Positions 1 through 8,377 are shown, counted from the first letter of the stretch. The stretch: DNA of 64,000 nucleotides from Clostridium amylolyticum (GCF_900142075.1 NZ_FQZO01000002.1:248001-312000), one strand, 5' to 3'. A program made the numbers and translations. The notes: a model not told the origin generated them from the sequence alone.

Positions 1-470
1 TCATTTCCAGAAACAGTTGTCTCAAATAAATATGTATCACTCTTCTTAAGTGCTTCTACCTGATCTGAAAGTCCTATTATGTTTTCACCATCAAGCTTTA
101 CATTCTCCATATTTAAAAGAGCCTTTACTGCTTTTATATTTTTAACATTTGCCCCTTTAAGGGCCCCATCTACTGCATAATTAAACTGCATATCAGATAT
201 TTTCTTTTCATAATCTGATACTTTGTCTTCATACTCTTTTACTTTAGTTTGAAGAGTATTATTATCAGTATTATTTTTCTTTAGATCCTCGATCGTAGCA
301 TTAGCTGTATTTATTTGTTCATCTAGAGCTGCTTTCTGCTCTTTAAGTTTGTTGTATCTCTCTTCTATCTTCTCTTCTGTAGTAGTAAAAATCTTATTTT
401 CTTTCATCCCTCCTATAATCTTCTGTATTTGTTCATCTGTGTAACCTAATTTTTTTAATAATTCCTCCAT
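1..470 (-). CDS. Phage scaffolding protein, minor structural GP20 type (partial, C-terminus missing)
   Basis: Starts at ATG 470 with a GGAGGG ribosome binding site 7 bases upstream and runs off the left edge after about 156 codons. The visible protein begins MEELLKKLGYTDEQIQ and then forms a long, charged, heptad-rich region (about residues 25-105) typical of phage scaffold proteins. It ends in the conserved-looking segment around YAVDGALKGANVKNIKA seen in the GP20 family. Scaffolds of this type guide procapsid assembly and are followed by the major capsid gene, which would be just outside the window. The position downstream of portal and MuF genes supports the call. Confidence 0.8.
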   Translation of the reverse strand, partial: MEELLKKLGYTDEQIQKIIGGMKENKIFTTTEEKIEERYNKLKEQKAALDEQINTANATIEDLKKNNTDNNTLQTKVKEYEDKVSDYEKKISDMQFNYAVDGALKGANVKNIKAVKALLNMENVKLDGENIIGLSDQVEALKKSDTYLFETTVSGN

Positions 471-557
471 GTTATCCCTCCTATATTTACGCTTTTATAC
501 GTGTTTTGCTTCACAAATATAGTTGCTTATTTATTCTTTTACGCCTGTAATAAAGCT

Positions 558-581
558 AAAAAGGCAAAATAAAAAAGCCTT
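558..581 (-). terminator. Weak intrinsic terminator candidate
   Basis: On the minus strand a 5-bp AAGGC/GCCTT stem with an 11-base AT loop is followed by TTTTT. The stem is short, so this is only a candidate. It would separate the small genes to its right from the scaffold gene. Confidence 0.3.
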
Positions 582-607
582 ATTCCTAAGACTTAAATAA
601 CAATAGT

Positions 608-637
608 TTGTATATCTACTCTCAAATATGGTAAAAT
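608..637 (+). promoter_or_regulatory. Candidate sigma-A promoter for the plus-strand small gene
   Basis: TTGTAT (608-613), an 18-base spacer and TAAAAT (632-637), ending 22 bases before the ATG at 660. The gene runs against the late operon, so it needs its own promoter, and this is the best match upstream. Confidence 0.5.
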
Positions 638-659
638 TTTGTTGAAAGGGGGTATACAT

Positions 660-845
660 ATGCCTAGATCAATTACCAAGACTGAACTTGCTGAACTTAT
701 CTCTGAAACCGCAGAAAAAGTTTGTAACGCCAATAGTAAACTCTTAGAAAATCAACCAGATACTACAATCCAAATTGCAGTTAATATTGCATCTTATGTT
801 ACAATGTTAATTCTTGATGAACTGGATGTACTTAGATTGGATTAA
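660..845 (+). CDS. Small phage protein of unknown function, opposite to the late operon
   Basis: 61 residues from ATG 660, which has AAAGGGGG 7 bases upstream. A longer frame from TTG 639 would swallow that ribosome binding site and is not preferred. The protein starts MPRSITKTELAELISETAEKV, is mostly helical by composition and has no motif I recognise. It lies inside the minus-strand head-gene block but has its own promoter-like sequence. That makes it a candidate moron gene, meaning cargo expressed from the lysogen. It could also be a regulator, but nothing in the sequence shows this. Confidence 0.55.
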   Translation: MPRSITKTELAELISETAEKVCNANSKLLENQPDTTIQIAVNIASYVTMLILDELDVLRLD

Positions 846-848
846 GAG

Positions 849-950
849 TTATATTGAATTGCTTTTGTTGTCTCTTAATTCATCAATAACAACTTTAGCA
901 ATTTGCTTAGAATCAATAGTTAAGATTACATGCTGTTCCTGAACTGGCAC
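849..950 (-). pseudogene. Short open frame, possibly the decayed tail of a phage structural gene
   Basis: An open minus-strand frame of about 33 codons (from GTG 950; an upstream stop closes it at about 970) reads VPVQEQHVILTIDSKQIAKV and on to DELRDNKSNSI. The DGKxIAKxVxDEL-like pattern resembles the C-terminal ends of some phage structural proteins, but this is pattern memory only. No good ribosome binding site is visible, so it may be a gene remnant or a chance frame. Confidence 0.25.
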
Positions 951-1006
951 TTCATGAACAGCTATTTTTTATACTTAAGCAATATTTATCTTTTTATTTT
1001 CCAATT

Positions 1007-1201
1007 CTATTCCTTCTTACTAATTTGACATATGCCATCTTTACATGCATTTTCTTTTTCATTGATTTTCGATACTGCTTCCCTCATTTCAGATAATAGC
1101 TTAGTATCTTCTTTGTTCCTTTTGTAAGTAGTGTAGTTTACATATATACCAGTCAATAAAAACACTATAATCAGTATAGATAATATAATATCCACCTTCA
1201 C
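1007..1201 (-). CDS. Small single-pass membrane protein of the prophage
   Basis: 64 residues, ATG at 1201 with an AAGGAGGGG ribosome binding site. Residues 4-22 form one hydrophobic helix starting at the N-terminus, followed by a charged, probably coiled region (residues 27-50) and a tail with two cysteines (CKDGIC). The layout resembles small phage membrane proteins, but it is not near lysis genes and a holin call is not justified. It lies just after the terminator that ends the MuF cassette. Function unknown. Confidence 0.65.
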   Translation of the reverse strand: MKVDIILSILIIVFLLTGIYVNYTTYKRNKEDTKLLSEMREAVSKINEKENACKDGICQISKKE

Positions 1202-1227
1202 CCCTCCTTGATTTTAAACATAATAAA

Positions 1228-1258
1228 AGCACCTACTATTTTTTATTTAGTAAGTGCT
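1228..1258 (-). terminator. Intrinsic terminator after the MuF/immunity-like gene pair
   Basis: Minus-strand stem of 11 bp with one G-U pair (AGCACTTACTA / TAGTAGGTGCT), a 9-base loop, then TTTATT. It directly follows the stop of the 91-aa gene. Confidence 0.65.
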
Positions 1259-1260
1259 AA

Positions 1261-1536
1261 CTAATTTAATATATTCTCTAAAAGATTTAAAGCTTTTTCT
1301 GAATTACTTTGAATGTAACCACCATAATCTATATCAAGTACTAATTCAAATTCTTCTTTCAATATATTGCAGCTATATATGTCCTCTGATGGTCCTACTA
1401 TTTTATTGCCTATACTAACAGAGGGGTTACTTTTTAATATATCTACTATTTCATTGAAAACTATCTCTTCATCAAGCCTTTTGTAATTAGTGAAAAACAG
1501 TTTATCTTTTTGATTTTGAGTTTTATATATTCTCAC
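1261..1536 (-). CDS. Small acidic protein, candidate immunity protein for the MuF C-terminal domain
   Basis: 91 residues from GTG 1536. AAGGAGG lies inside the last codons of the upstream minor head gene, and only 3 bases separate that gene's stop from this start, so the two are translationally linked. The protein (MRIYKTQNQKDKLFF, ending EKALNLLENILN) is soluble and acidic in its second half, with a region LVLDIDYGGYIQ like the beta-strand cores of small immunity proteins. I do not recognise a named family. The inference of immunity rests on size, position right after a toxin-like MuF protein, and a terminator that closes the pair. Confidence 0.6.
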   Translation of the reverse strand: MRIYKTQNQKDKLFFTNYKRLDEEIVFNEIVDILKSNPSVSIGNKIVGPSEDIYSCNILKEEFELVLDIDYGGYIQSNSEKALNLLENILN

Positions 1537-1539
1537 AAG

Positions 1540-2925
1540 TTACTCCTCCTTTATTCCAGCAATTTTATCATATTTCTTATTTGTTGTTTGGCTACTTCTT
1601 ATTATATCCACATAAGCTTCCTCGTTGGATAGCCCATATTTTAACTTTTTGTGTTCTATCAATTCTTCAAATGATGGATTAGGATGTTTCGTATCTAGAT
1701 TTTTTCTTTCTTCCTGGTCCTTCATGAGGTCACGTGCTTGTATTCTATAAGTATTTCTTAACTCATGAGCCTGTCTTGCTTGTTCTTGTATTGTTTTAGA
1801 TGTATCAATCAAATTTGGTATATTTTCATCATGCCATTTATACCACTTTCTAGTTAATAAATTACTGCAATTTTCATGAAATGATGGTATACTATCAAAA
1901 TCTTTTGTAACAAATACTTCGGAGAATTTATCTTTAACCTTTCCCCATTCCTCACTATTATTATACTTTAATCCCTGGAACTTATCAAAGGATTTAGGTA
2001 GTTCTTCTCCTAAGACTTCTTTATATTTTTTGTATTGTTTCATATCTGTTTCATAATTTTTCTTCATTTTATCTTTTATTTGTTCATCTGGAATACTTCT
2101 TCTTTGCCATTCTTTCTTAACATCTTCTTTAGCGATAGCATGACTATTATTTGCAACATCATCATCTATAATCGGAATATAAGTACATCTACAATTAGCG
2201 TGTAATGGTAATACTGGAGCATCTCTCAAACTATACTTATTACCATGCTTTACTCCACATACTGGGCAAGTCCTTTCATCAATGGCTGCCCATAACTGTA
2301 TCTTTTCGCATCCAGCATCTTTATAAGCACTTTTAGCACTTTCATTTAAATAATGCATGGTTTCACTTCTTACTAATCTATGGCATATATTAAATTCCTT
2401 ATTCATCCTATTATTTAGTTGGATTGCCATTTCAGTAACTGTTTTACCTTGTATAAGTCCATTGGTTACCACATCATTTAAATTAGTAACTAATACCTGT
2501 GTATTCTTCCATAGTCTAGTGGAGAAATTACTTCCTTCCCATTGCTTCCTTAAGAACTGCTCCATAAGTTTTTTAGGTGGTTCATTGAAATCTGTCTCAC
2601 CTAATGCTACTCTTACATTTTTATAAACTTCTTTAAATCCTTGTGTAGCATTGTCTATATAAAACTTTTCAACATTTTCTCCAAGTTCACCTATTATACT
2701 TTCAATGTTCTTTTGCAACTTAGTAAGTCTGTCAAACTTATGCATATCACTTAAGGTTGGTGTTGAGGTTTTCATTTTCTCTGAAACTCTATATAGTTCA
2801 TCGGAAATATTTAAACTTGCTTCCTGGTACATTTCTAATAAGGCTCTGTTCTTTTCTTCTAAGTTATTATAGGTGGTCCATGTGCCATTAGCTATTCTCT
2901 TTTCCCAGTACTCACTACTCTTCAT
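1540..2925 (-). CDS. Phage minor head protein (SPP1 gp7 / MuF family) with a toxin-like C-terminal extension
   Basis: 461 residues. Residues about 155-255 hold the MuF/SPP1 gp7 domain: the conserved RSETMHYLNESAK segment, a CPVC pair (220-223) and the closing LHANCRC motif (241-247). Proteins of this family sit at the portal vertex and are injected or packaged with the capsid. Residues about 256-332 are a linker often seen in Clostridium phages. The last 130 residues (about 333-461, including ELRNTYRIQARDLM and KYGLSNEEAYVDIIRSS) are not part of the head domain and look like an added effector domain. The start overlaps the portal gene end by 11 bases. Confidence 0.9.
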   Translation of the reverse strand: MKSSEYWEKRIANGTWTTYNNLEEKNRALLEMYQEASLNISDELYRVSEKMKTSTPTLSDMHKFDRLTKLQKNIESIIGELGENVEKFYIDNATQGFKEVYKNVRVALGETDFNEPPKKLMEQFLRKQWEGSNFSTRLWKNTQVLVTNLNDVVTNGLIQGKTVTEMAIQLNNRMNKEFNICHRLVRSETMHYLNESAKSAYKDAGCEKIQLWAAIDERTCPVCGVKHGNKYSLRDAPVLPLHANCRCTYIPIIDDDVANNSHAIAKEDVKKEWQRRSIPDEQIKDKMKKNYETDMKQYKKYKEVLGEELPKSFDKFQGLKYNNSEEWGKVKDKFSEVFVTKDFDSIPSFHENCSNLLTRKWYKWHDENIPNLIDTSKTIQEQARQAHELRNTYRIQARDLMKDQEERKNLDTKHPNPSFEELIEHKKLKYGLSNEEAYVDIIRSSQTTNKKYDKIAGIKEE

Positions 2926-4354
2926 TTACCCCACCATCTTCCGTAGGTATCTTATCTTTGAAAGGTAGATTAACTTTCTCTTCTTCCTCTAGCCTTAAGA
3001 GTTCTTCCGTTACATCTTCAACAAATGGGTGATTCTCTAACAATGTCTTCTTTGATACAATTCCTTGAGATTCATTAACATTCTTGATTGTGTCAGATGT
3101 ATTTATTAGCATATTTCTAACAAAAGTTACTTTAGCTGTTTTATAATCATATGTGACCTTATTAACTATCTTTAAATATTCAGCTATGAACCAAAACAAT
3201 TCATCAAAAGCATTTTTAAATTTTCTCTCCATCTGATCTGATTTTAAATCTAATGCTGCATACAAAAACTTGAGAGCAACTCCTGAAGGAGAGTTCCCAA
3301 ATCTATCTGTATCCTTATCAACACCTTTACCAAATGTATATATATCTTTCTTTAATCTGTCTAAATGCTTTTCCACCGCATCCACATTCACATCCGGCGA
3401 TAACTTATCTACTCCACCATCATCATCAACCTTAACAACTTTATATAGCTTTAAATCATTAAGAAATTCAGCTAAATCAGTACCACCATAGTTCTTAAGT
3501 ACAAAAATAAACCTCGCAATATCATCCAATGTATTAGATGTATCGGAGGTATTTTTATCATAATCATCTACAAGATCTTTGAAGTATGTTAAGTCATTCT
3601 TTTCTCTGCTATTATTTCTAAAAGGTATAAATGGTACCTTACCCCAACTTTGATATGCACCATTAACTAAGAAGTGTCCTATAGGATCTCCTTCTCCTGG
3701 TGCTTCTATATCAGGAATAAGACTTCCCTTATAATTTGTATAGTAAGATACTGTATCCTTTGTCCAATATTCCACCTTCTTAACATCTGTTTTTTTGATA
3801 CCTTCATAGGTTTCCACATAGTAAAATCTTATAAGCGCTTCAAGCTCTTCTTTAGTGCTATCCTTGTATATAGGAATTATTTGTTCACTTTCATGTTTCC
3901 TAAACTTTATTTCTCCCTTTGAGTTTATATATGGTTGTAGCCATGCTATCCCCTTGTTACTTGCCTCTACGCCTATTTCTTGAAGCTTATCATCAAATTT
4001 ATAATCTAATATCTCTATAAGCTTTTTTTGAAATTCTTCATCATCTGCAGTAATTTTGGGACTTGTACCTAATAAATAGCTTACCTTTTCATCAACTAAA
4101 AGATTAGAATATCCATGAGATAGTTTATTATTTGGTCTTTCTGTATCTTCTACCTTTTGACCATCAATATATTTATACATTTTCCTTTGTTTAATATCAT
4201 TTTCATTATCATAATACTTCTCACCAATGAGCATATCTCTTCTTTTCTGACTGTTTTCAAAATCTTTAATATAGTTATCTATGATCTGCTCCTGTGCCAT
4301 TGATGGGGCACTAGGTACTATCTTCCCTAACAGTGAATTTATTATTCCAGGCAC
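2915..4354 (-). CDS. Phage portal protein, SPP1 gp6-like
   Basis: 479 residues from GTG 4354, with AAGGAGGG 8 bases upstream. The portal forms the dodecameric ring through which terminase pumps DNA into the head. The N-terminal part with YKYIDGQ, NNKLSHGYSNLLVDEKVSYLLG and later VALKFLYAALDLKSDQMERKF matches the SPP1 gp6/phage_prot_Gp6 family, and the length is normal for it. The acidic C-terminus (about residues 455-479) is also usual. It sits between large terminase and the MuF gene, the standard order. Confidence 0.92.
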   Translation of the reverse strand: MPGIINSLLGKIVPSAPSMAQEQIIDNYIKDFENSQKRRDMLIGEKYYDNENDIKQRKMYKYIDGQKVEDTERPNNKLSHGYSNLLVDEKVSYLLGTSPKITADDEEFQKKLIEILDYKFDDKLQEIGVEASNKGIAWLQPYINSKGEIKFRKHESEQIIPIYKDSTKEELEALIRFYYVETYEGIKKTDVKKVEYWTKDTVSYYTNYKGSLIPDIEAPGEGDPIGHFLVNGAYQSWGKVPFIPFRNNSREKNDLTYFKDLVDDYDKNTSDTSNTLDDIARFIFVLKNYGGTDLAEFLNDLKLYKVVKVDDDGGVDKLSPDVNVDAVEKHLDRLKKDIYTFGKGVDKDTDRFGNSPSGVALKFLYAALDLKSDQMERKFKNAFDELFWFIAEYLKIVNKVTYDYKTAKVTFVRNMLINTSDTIKNVNESQGIVSKKTLLENHPFVEDVTEELLRLEEEEKVNLPFKDKIPTEDGGVNEE

Positions 4355-4366
4355 ATTAATCCCTCC

Positions 4367-5788
4367 TTACTTTAATACTGACATGCCGCTAGACTTGTTT
4401 ATATTCTCCGCTACCCCTGTCGTAGCATCTGGGCCATCATCATGAGCATTCTTACCTTCTCTTTGATATTTCACCATAGCATTATAATATTCAGGCCACT
4501 TATCTCTCCAGTTCACTGGATAATAGATATGATCCATAACCCAGGTAGCATTGGAAAGTATTCTAGCTATCTTGTTTTTACTTTGATGGAACCATTTAAT
4601 TTTAGTTTTATTACTACCAAACTTTTCTTTTAATATCCTCTCTACACTTCTAGCAAATCCCCGTCCACCATTATTACTTTCTATATCAGCTATATTAACT
4701 TCATTTTCATAAAGACGTTTTGCTGTCTCTTCTTCCGTAATCTCCATTGGATCCTTTGTGTAATAAACATCTAGTATATAAGCTTCATTGTTATATATTC
4801 CATAGATTATTACGCATAGGTAATCTGCGCCTTCATCTGCAGTATCTATATAAGCTTTAATTTTAGTAAATAGTGGATTACCCCTGCTATCTCTAGGTAT
4901 GTCCGTGTAAGTCTTAAAGCTACTGTATAACTTTCCTTTAACGTCTATAGGCTCCTGTTGGTAGTTAGCACTGGCAATATCAGAACCCATGGCCTTTACT
5001 TTGTTCATATAGCTTCTATAGCTTAATACCTCAGGGCAAAGCATTTCTTTTTTCTCTTTGTCAACTAAAGCCTTCATGGATATATGTCTAACTTTTATTC
5101 CTTGTTCTTTATAATACTCTAGAGCTCTACCAGCCAAATCTCCAGTTGCCCACCTGGTCATTATAATAATTATCTTTCCACCTTCTTCTAAACGTGAAAG
5201 CATTGTATTAGTAAACCAATCCCAGTGCTTTTGTAGAACATTCTCGTTATAAGCTTCTTCCGCATTCTTTATTAAGTCATCTATAATCATAAGGCTACAA
5301 CCAAAGCCTGTTGCTGTTCCTGTGGGAGAAGTAGCCAAGTAGTTATTATATCCACCTTCTAAGGACCATAGGTTCATGGCTCCATCACCACGTTTAATTG
5401 CTACACCAGGGAATACATCACTAAATACTGGCTTATACTTATCTGCTTTTTCTTCTTGAATGCTATTCCTAACATTCTTAGAAAACATAGTAGATAAGGT
5501 TTCATTGTAGGATCCTGTCATAACCTTTTGTGTTTGGTCTCTTCCTAAAACCCACTCTACAAGTAATCCAGCTGTTCTACTCTTTCCATGCCTAGGCGGT
5601 TCATTAACTATCATTACCTGTTCATCTGAAGAAAGAAACTCCTGGAACTCATTACAAAGCTCAACTAGATATTTTCTATCAGGCTTATAGAAGTCCGGTG
5701 CTTTTAGATTGCAATAAAAAAAGAACTCACGTCTTGCAAGTTCTATCTTTGCATCTAATGCTATTTGCTTTTTATCCATCATCATCAC
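4367..5788 (-). CDS. Phage terminase large subunit
   Basis: 473 residues. It is the ATPase-nuclease motor that packages DNA. The Walker A-like motif is EPPRHGKSR (about residues 63-71) and Walker B is LMIIDDLI (about 170-180). The C-terminal RNase H-like nuclease begins at AYIDTADEGADY (about 325) and includes the DDGPDA motif near residue 455. The start is a run of GTG/ATG codons overlapping the end of the small subunit gene by 17 bases, so which of the first four methionines is used cannot be decided. Length and order fit. Confidence 0.93.
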   Translation of the reverse strand: MMMMDKKQIALDAKIELARREFFFYCNLKAPDFYKPDRKYLVELCNEFQEFLSSDEQVMIVNEPPRHGKSRTAGLLVEWVLGRDQTQKVMTGSYNETLSTMFSKNVRNSIQEEKADKYKPVFSDVFPGVAIKRGDGAMNLWSLEGGYNNYLATSPTGTATGFGCSLMIIDDLIKNAEEAYNENVLQKHWDWFTNTMLSRLEEGGKIIIIMTRWATGDLAGRALEYYKEQGIKVRHISMKALVDKEKKEMLCPEVLSYRSYMNKVKAMGSDIASANYQQEPIDVKGKLYSSFKTYTDIPRDSRGNPLFTKIKAYIDTADEGADYLCVIIYGIYNNEAYILDVYYTKDPMEITEEETAKRLYENEVNIADIESNNGGRGFARSVERILKEKFGSNKTKIKWFHQSKNKIARILSNATWVMDHIYYPVNWRDKWPEYYNAMVKYQREGKNAHDDGPDATTGVAENINKSSGMSVLK

Positions 5789-6356
5789 TCAATTGGGCCA
5801 GTCTTAATAACTGCTCAGTAGTTAAACCTTCATATGGATTATTAACTTTCATATTTCCTGTAACTTCTACTTTATCTTTAAACATGCCTAAGTGTTTACC
5901 TAATTGAATAAGAGCATTATCTCTACAATACAATTTAAACTTAAATTGCCCATCCTTGCCTATGCTTATCTCTGATATGTTTTTTGTATCAATTTCATCA
6001 CTATCTTTCATATTAACTATAGTTCTATAATCTTGCACTGGTAAGCCATTAACATCATATCCTACAAACACTTTCTCAGTTTTGAATGAAAGATAATTTT
6101 TAATATCATCATTAGCTATACTTGCAATCTCTCTAATCACATCATCTTGTTTTATTTCTGTCCTTTTTTCCCTATCCTTCATCCGCTTATCAATATAATC
6201 TTTAACCTTAACATTTCTTAACATTCTACTAGCTGCAGCGTTAATAGTTTCTTCCTTCTTGCAACTAGGATAAGCAACTTTATAAGCTCTAGTGGCATTA
6301 AGGTCCACTAGGTATTCATCAACAAATATCTTCTGTTTTGGTGTTAACTTGGCCAT
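5772..6356 (-). CDS. Phage terminase small subunit (Terminase_2 family)
   Basis: 194 residues, ATG 6356 with GGAGGTG upstream. The N-terminal domain (LTPKQKIFVDEYLVDLNAT, then AASRMLRNVKVKDYI) is the helix-turn-helix DNA-binding region of the Terminase_2 family that recognises the packaging site. A coupled C-terminal region ends LTTEQLLRLAQLSDDDG, the part that usually contacts the large subunit. It is followed directly by the large subunit gene. Confidence 0.92.
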   Translation of the reverse strand: MAKLTPKQKIFVDEYLVDLNATRAYKVAYPSCKKEETINAAASRMLRNVKVKDYIDKRMKDREKRTEIKQDDVIREIASIANDDIKNYLSFKTEKVFVGYDVNGLPVQDYRTIVNMKDSDEIDTKNISEISIGKDGQFKFKLYCRDNALIQLGKHLGMFKDKVEVTGNMKVNNPYEGLTTEQLLRLAQLSDDDG

Positions 6357-6398
6357 AATGCCACCTCCTTACTATATCTTGTTTATGATTTTTTTAAT

Positions 6399-7421
6399 CT
6401 AATAAATTATACCTTTTAAACTCTCTAATATGCTCTCTGCAACTTTAACATCTATACTATTGCCAGCCATTTTGTACATTTGAGTATCTGTCATATTTTT
6501 ATTGTTATAAAATCGTTTCTCAAAAGCTTTTCTTACTTTCCAGTAATCTTCATCATTCCAACCTTGTAGCCGCCAAGTTTCTAGAGGTGTAAATCGCCTT
6601 ACCCTACATTGCACTATTTTAGGCACACTATCAGATCCAGTAACTAAAGTTGGACTTGCACCTAATTCACTAAAAACTCTTTTATTCATATCTCTCAATG
6701 TTGGACTTTCTATTTCCCCAACTCTGATTAAACCATGTTTGCTAGGACTTGAAAAATCACATATTCTTCTTTGTACATTATCTAAGAATTTTTTAATATA
6801 CTGATTATCTTTGCAATAATATTTTTCATCTACAACTTTTTCAGTAATACTGTTTAAAGGTATTAAACCCGGTATTGGATCTTTAAACTTAAAAGTTTTG
6901 TTATCTATATCTTTTCTGATGCTTACAACAAAAACTCTTTCCCTAGAATGTGCTGATCCATAGTTAATTCCATTTAAAACTTTCCAATATGAGTTATAAC
7001 CTAACTTGTCTAGCTCATCTATTAATCTATTAAAATCACCTATAAACATTTTGCTTACTAGGTTTTTCACATTTTCAGCTATAGCCACTTTAGGCTTACC
7101 TTCTTCAATGATTCGTAATGCTTCAAAGAGTAAACCACTTCTAGTTTCTCCCTTAATAATTCCCTTTCTTTCTCCTGCTAAACTAATATCTTGGCATGGA
7201 AAACCATATGTTACTAAATCTATATTCTTAAAATTAGATCCATTTACTTTACATACATCCCATAAATTTTTACTTTCTTCTACATCATGTAAAATTGAAT
7301 ATGCATAACTCGCATACTTATCTATCTCACAATAGTTTACAATTTCATATCTAATTTTTTTATTACTTGCTGCTCTTTCAAAAGCTCCTTTTCCACTAAA
7401 TAGACTTAATGTTTTTACCAT
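6399..7421 (-). CDS. Phage DNA (cytosine-5) methyltransferase
   Basis: 340 residues, ATG 7421 with AAGGAGTG upstream. The C5-methyltransferase motifs are in order: motif I LFSGKGAFERA (residues 6-16), motif IV YGFPCQDISLAG with the catalytic PC pair (about 72-83), motif VI ENVKNLV (about 116-122), motif VIII RERVFVV and motif X AGNSIDVKVAE near the C-terminus. No restriction partner is visible on either side, so it is an orphan modification enzyme. It probably protects phage DNA from host restriction. Its place upstream of terminase suggests late expression. The target sequence cannot be read from the protein. Confidence 0.93.
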   Translation of the reverse strand: MVKTLSLFSGKGAFERAASNKKIRYEIVNYCEIDKYASYAYSILHDVEESKNLWDVCKVNGSNFKNIDLVTYGFPCQDISLAGERKGIIKGETRSGLLFEALRIIEEGKPKVAIAENVKNLVSKMFIGDFNRLIDELDKLGYNSYWKVLNGINYGSAHSRERVFVVSIRKDIDNKTFKFKDPIPGLIPLNSITEKVVDEKYYCKDNQYIKKFLDNVQRRICDFSSPSKHGLIRVGEIESPTLRDMNKRVFSELGASPTLVTGSDSVPKIVQCRVRRFTPLETWRLQGWNDEDYWKVRKAFEKRFYNNKNMTDTQMYKMAGNSIDVKVAESILESLKGIIY

Positions 7422-7483
7422 TGTTACACTCCTTATATTTGATTTTTTGGGTTAACTTTACACACCTAACTCGTAACCAAATA

Positions 7484-7512
7484 TAAAAAGAGAACCTAAA
7501 TACTAGGTTCTC
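7484..7512 (-). terminator. Strong intrinsic terminator between the late promoter and the methyltransferase gene
   Basis: Perfect 9-bp stem (GAGAACCTA / TAGGTTCTC) with a 5-base loop, followed on the minus strand by TTTTTATAT. It lies 62 bases before the methyltransferase start and about 85 bases after the promoter at 7595-7623. It could simply end the early operon. It could also be an antitermination or attenuation site for the late operon. Confidence 0.8.
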
Positions 7513-7594
7513 CTGAATCAAAAACCAATATAGGTTAGCTATTTACCTAAAATAACACCTACAAAAGCTTTAGTATATAATTTTTCACAATGCC

Positions 7595-7623
7595 ATTATA
7601 CTATAGTATAAAATGCATCTCAA
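7595..7623 (-). promoter_or_regulatory. Sigma-A promoter overlapped by a 16-bp palindrome (probable late promoter/operator)
   Basis: On the minus strand TTGAGA (7618-7623), a 17-base spacer and TATAAT (7595-7600). A perfect 16-bp palindrome (7596-7611, core TATACTATAGTATA) covers the -10 box and part of the spacer, so a dimeric regulator could block or activate here. Two direct copies of TGTCCTTTT on the minus strand (7632-7640 and 7700-7708) lie upstream. The late regulator gene ends just upstream at 7711, making its product the obvious candidate. Confidence 0.7.
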
Positions 7624-7710
7624 TCCCATATAAAAGGACAACTTTTGAAACATAAATTTCATATACTTTGACTATATTACTGGGTTTGTATGCATTTTGA
7701 AAAGGACATT

Positions 7711-8283
7711 TTAAAGCTTTATTCCATCAATTCCAAAAAATAAAATACTTAAATCCTCCACTGCTTCTCTTACATCCCTTCCTACCGTCTTTACACTCAA
7801 ATCAAAGTGCTCTGCCACTTGCTCATAGGTAGGTGTTATATCATCCTTAGATGGATCTATATACATATACTTTATTATCTTGTATCTTCTCTCTTTAACT
7901 CTGCCTTCACTCTCACATATAGATTCATAGTACTTAATAGCTTTATTAATATGTCCAACTATAACTAAAGTTCTTATCTTTGTCCTACTCAAAGCCTGGA
8001 CATACTGTTCCTCGTCATTCACTGCTTCGATATCATCTAACACATCTATTGCATTCTCATCATAGATTTTATCTATTATATTATTAGCTATTTTATTATG
8101 TGCTTTTAAGCCTCTATAATGCTTTAATAATAGCCTAGTGTTCCTTAATCTTCTATCGTATCTCTTTTTAGTCTTATAATACTCTTGCTCCTTTATATAA
8201 TTTATACCTTCTCTAATACCAATTTTAATAGCTTCTTCATAACTTATTGTTTTAGTTTCTTCTAAAGTTTTTTTCTCTATCAT
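7711..8283 (-). CDS. Phage late-gene transcription regulator, RinA/ArpU-like
   Basis: 190 residues, ATG 8283 with GAGGTG upstream, 3 bases after the preceding small gene. The C-terminus (about residues 150-190, YEQVAEHFDLSVKTVGRDV) is a sigma region 4-like helix-turn-helix followed by the FFGIDGIKL ending. The middle is basic and helical (RRLRNTRLLLKHYRGLK). This is the layout of RinA/ArpU-type proteins that switch on packaging and structural genes in Gram-positive phages. It lies directly before the late promoter region and terminase block, which fits that role. Confidence 0.8.
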   Translation of the reverse strand: MIEKKTLEETKTISYEEAIKIGIREGINYIKEQEYYKTKKRYDRRLRNTRLLLKHYRGLKAHNKIANNIIDKIYDENAIDVLDDIEAVNDEEQYVQALSRTKIRTLVIVGHINKAIKYYESICESEGRVKERRYKIIKYMYIDPSKDDITPTYEQVAEHFDLSVKTVGRDVREAVEDLSILFFGIDGIKL

Positions 8284-8286
8284 ATG

Positions 8287-8376
8287 TTATTCACCTCGTT
8301 TGGCTCCTATTAGTAATGCCGTAAATAAGCACCCGAGGGTACCTCCCAGGAATAGACCTATTATAAACTTAAGCAT
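8287..8376 (-). CDS. 29-residue membrane peptide, DUF3789-like
   Basis: ATG 8376 preceded by AGGAGGCGATAAG. It encodes MLKFIIGLFLGGTLGCLFTA and a short tail ending KRGE. One hydrophobic helix with a glycine-rich core fills nearly the whole peptide. The pattern matches DUF3789, a family of very small phage and plasmid membrane peptides of unknown function. The stop lies 3 bases before the late regulator start, so it belongs to the same operon. Confidence 0.65.
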   Translation of the reverse strand: MLKFIIGLFLGGTLGCLFTALLIGAKRGE

Positions 8377-8377
8377 C

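Noticed and set aside
1007..1201. Holin call for the small membrane protein
   Set aside because: One helix only, no endolysin nearby and a position in the head-gene block.
7006..7308. 100-codon plus-strand frame inside the methyltransferase gene
   Set aside because: Antisense shadow of a gene with all catalytic motifs intact.
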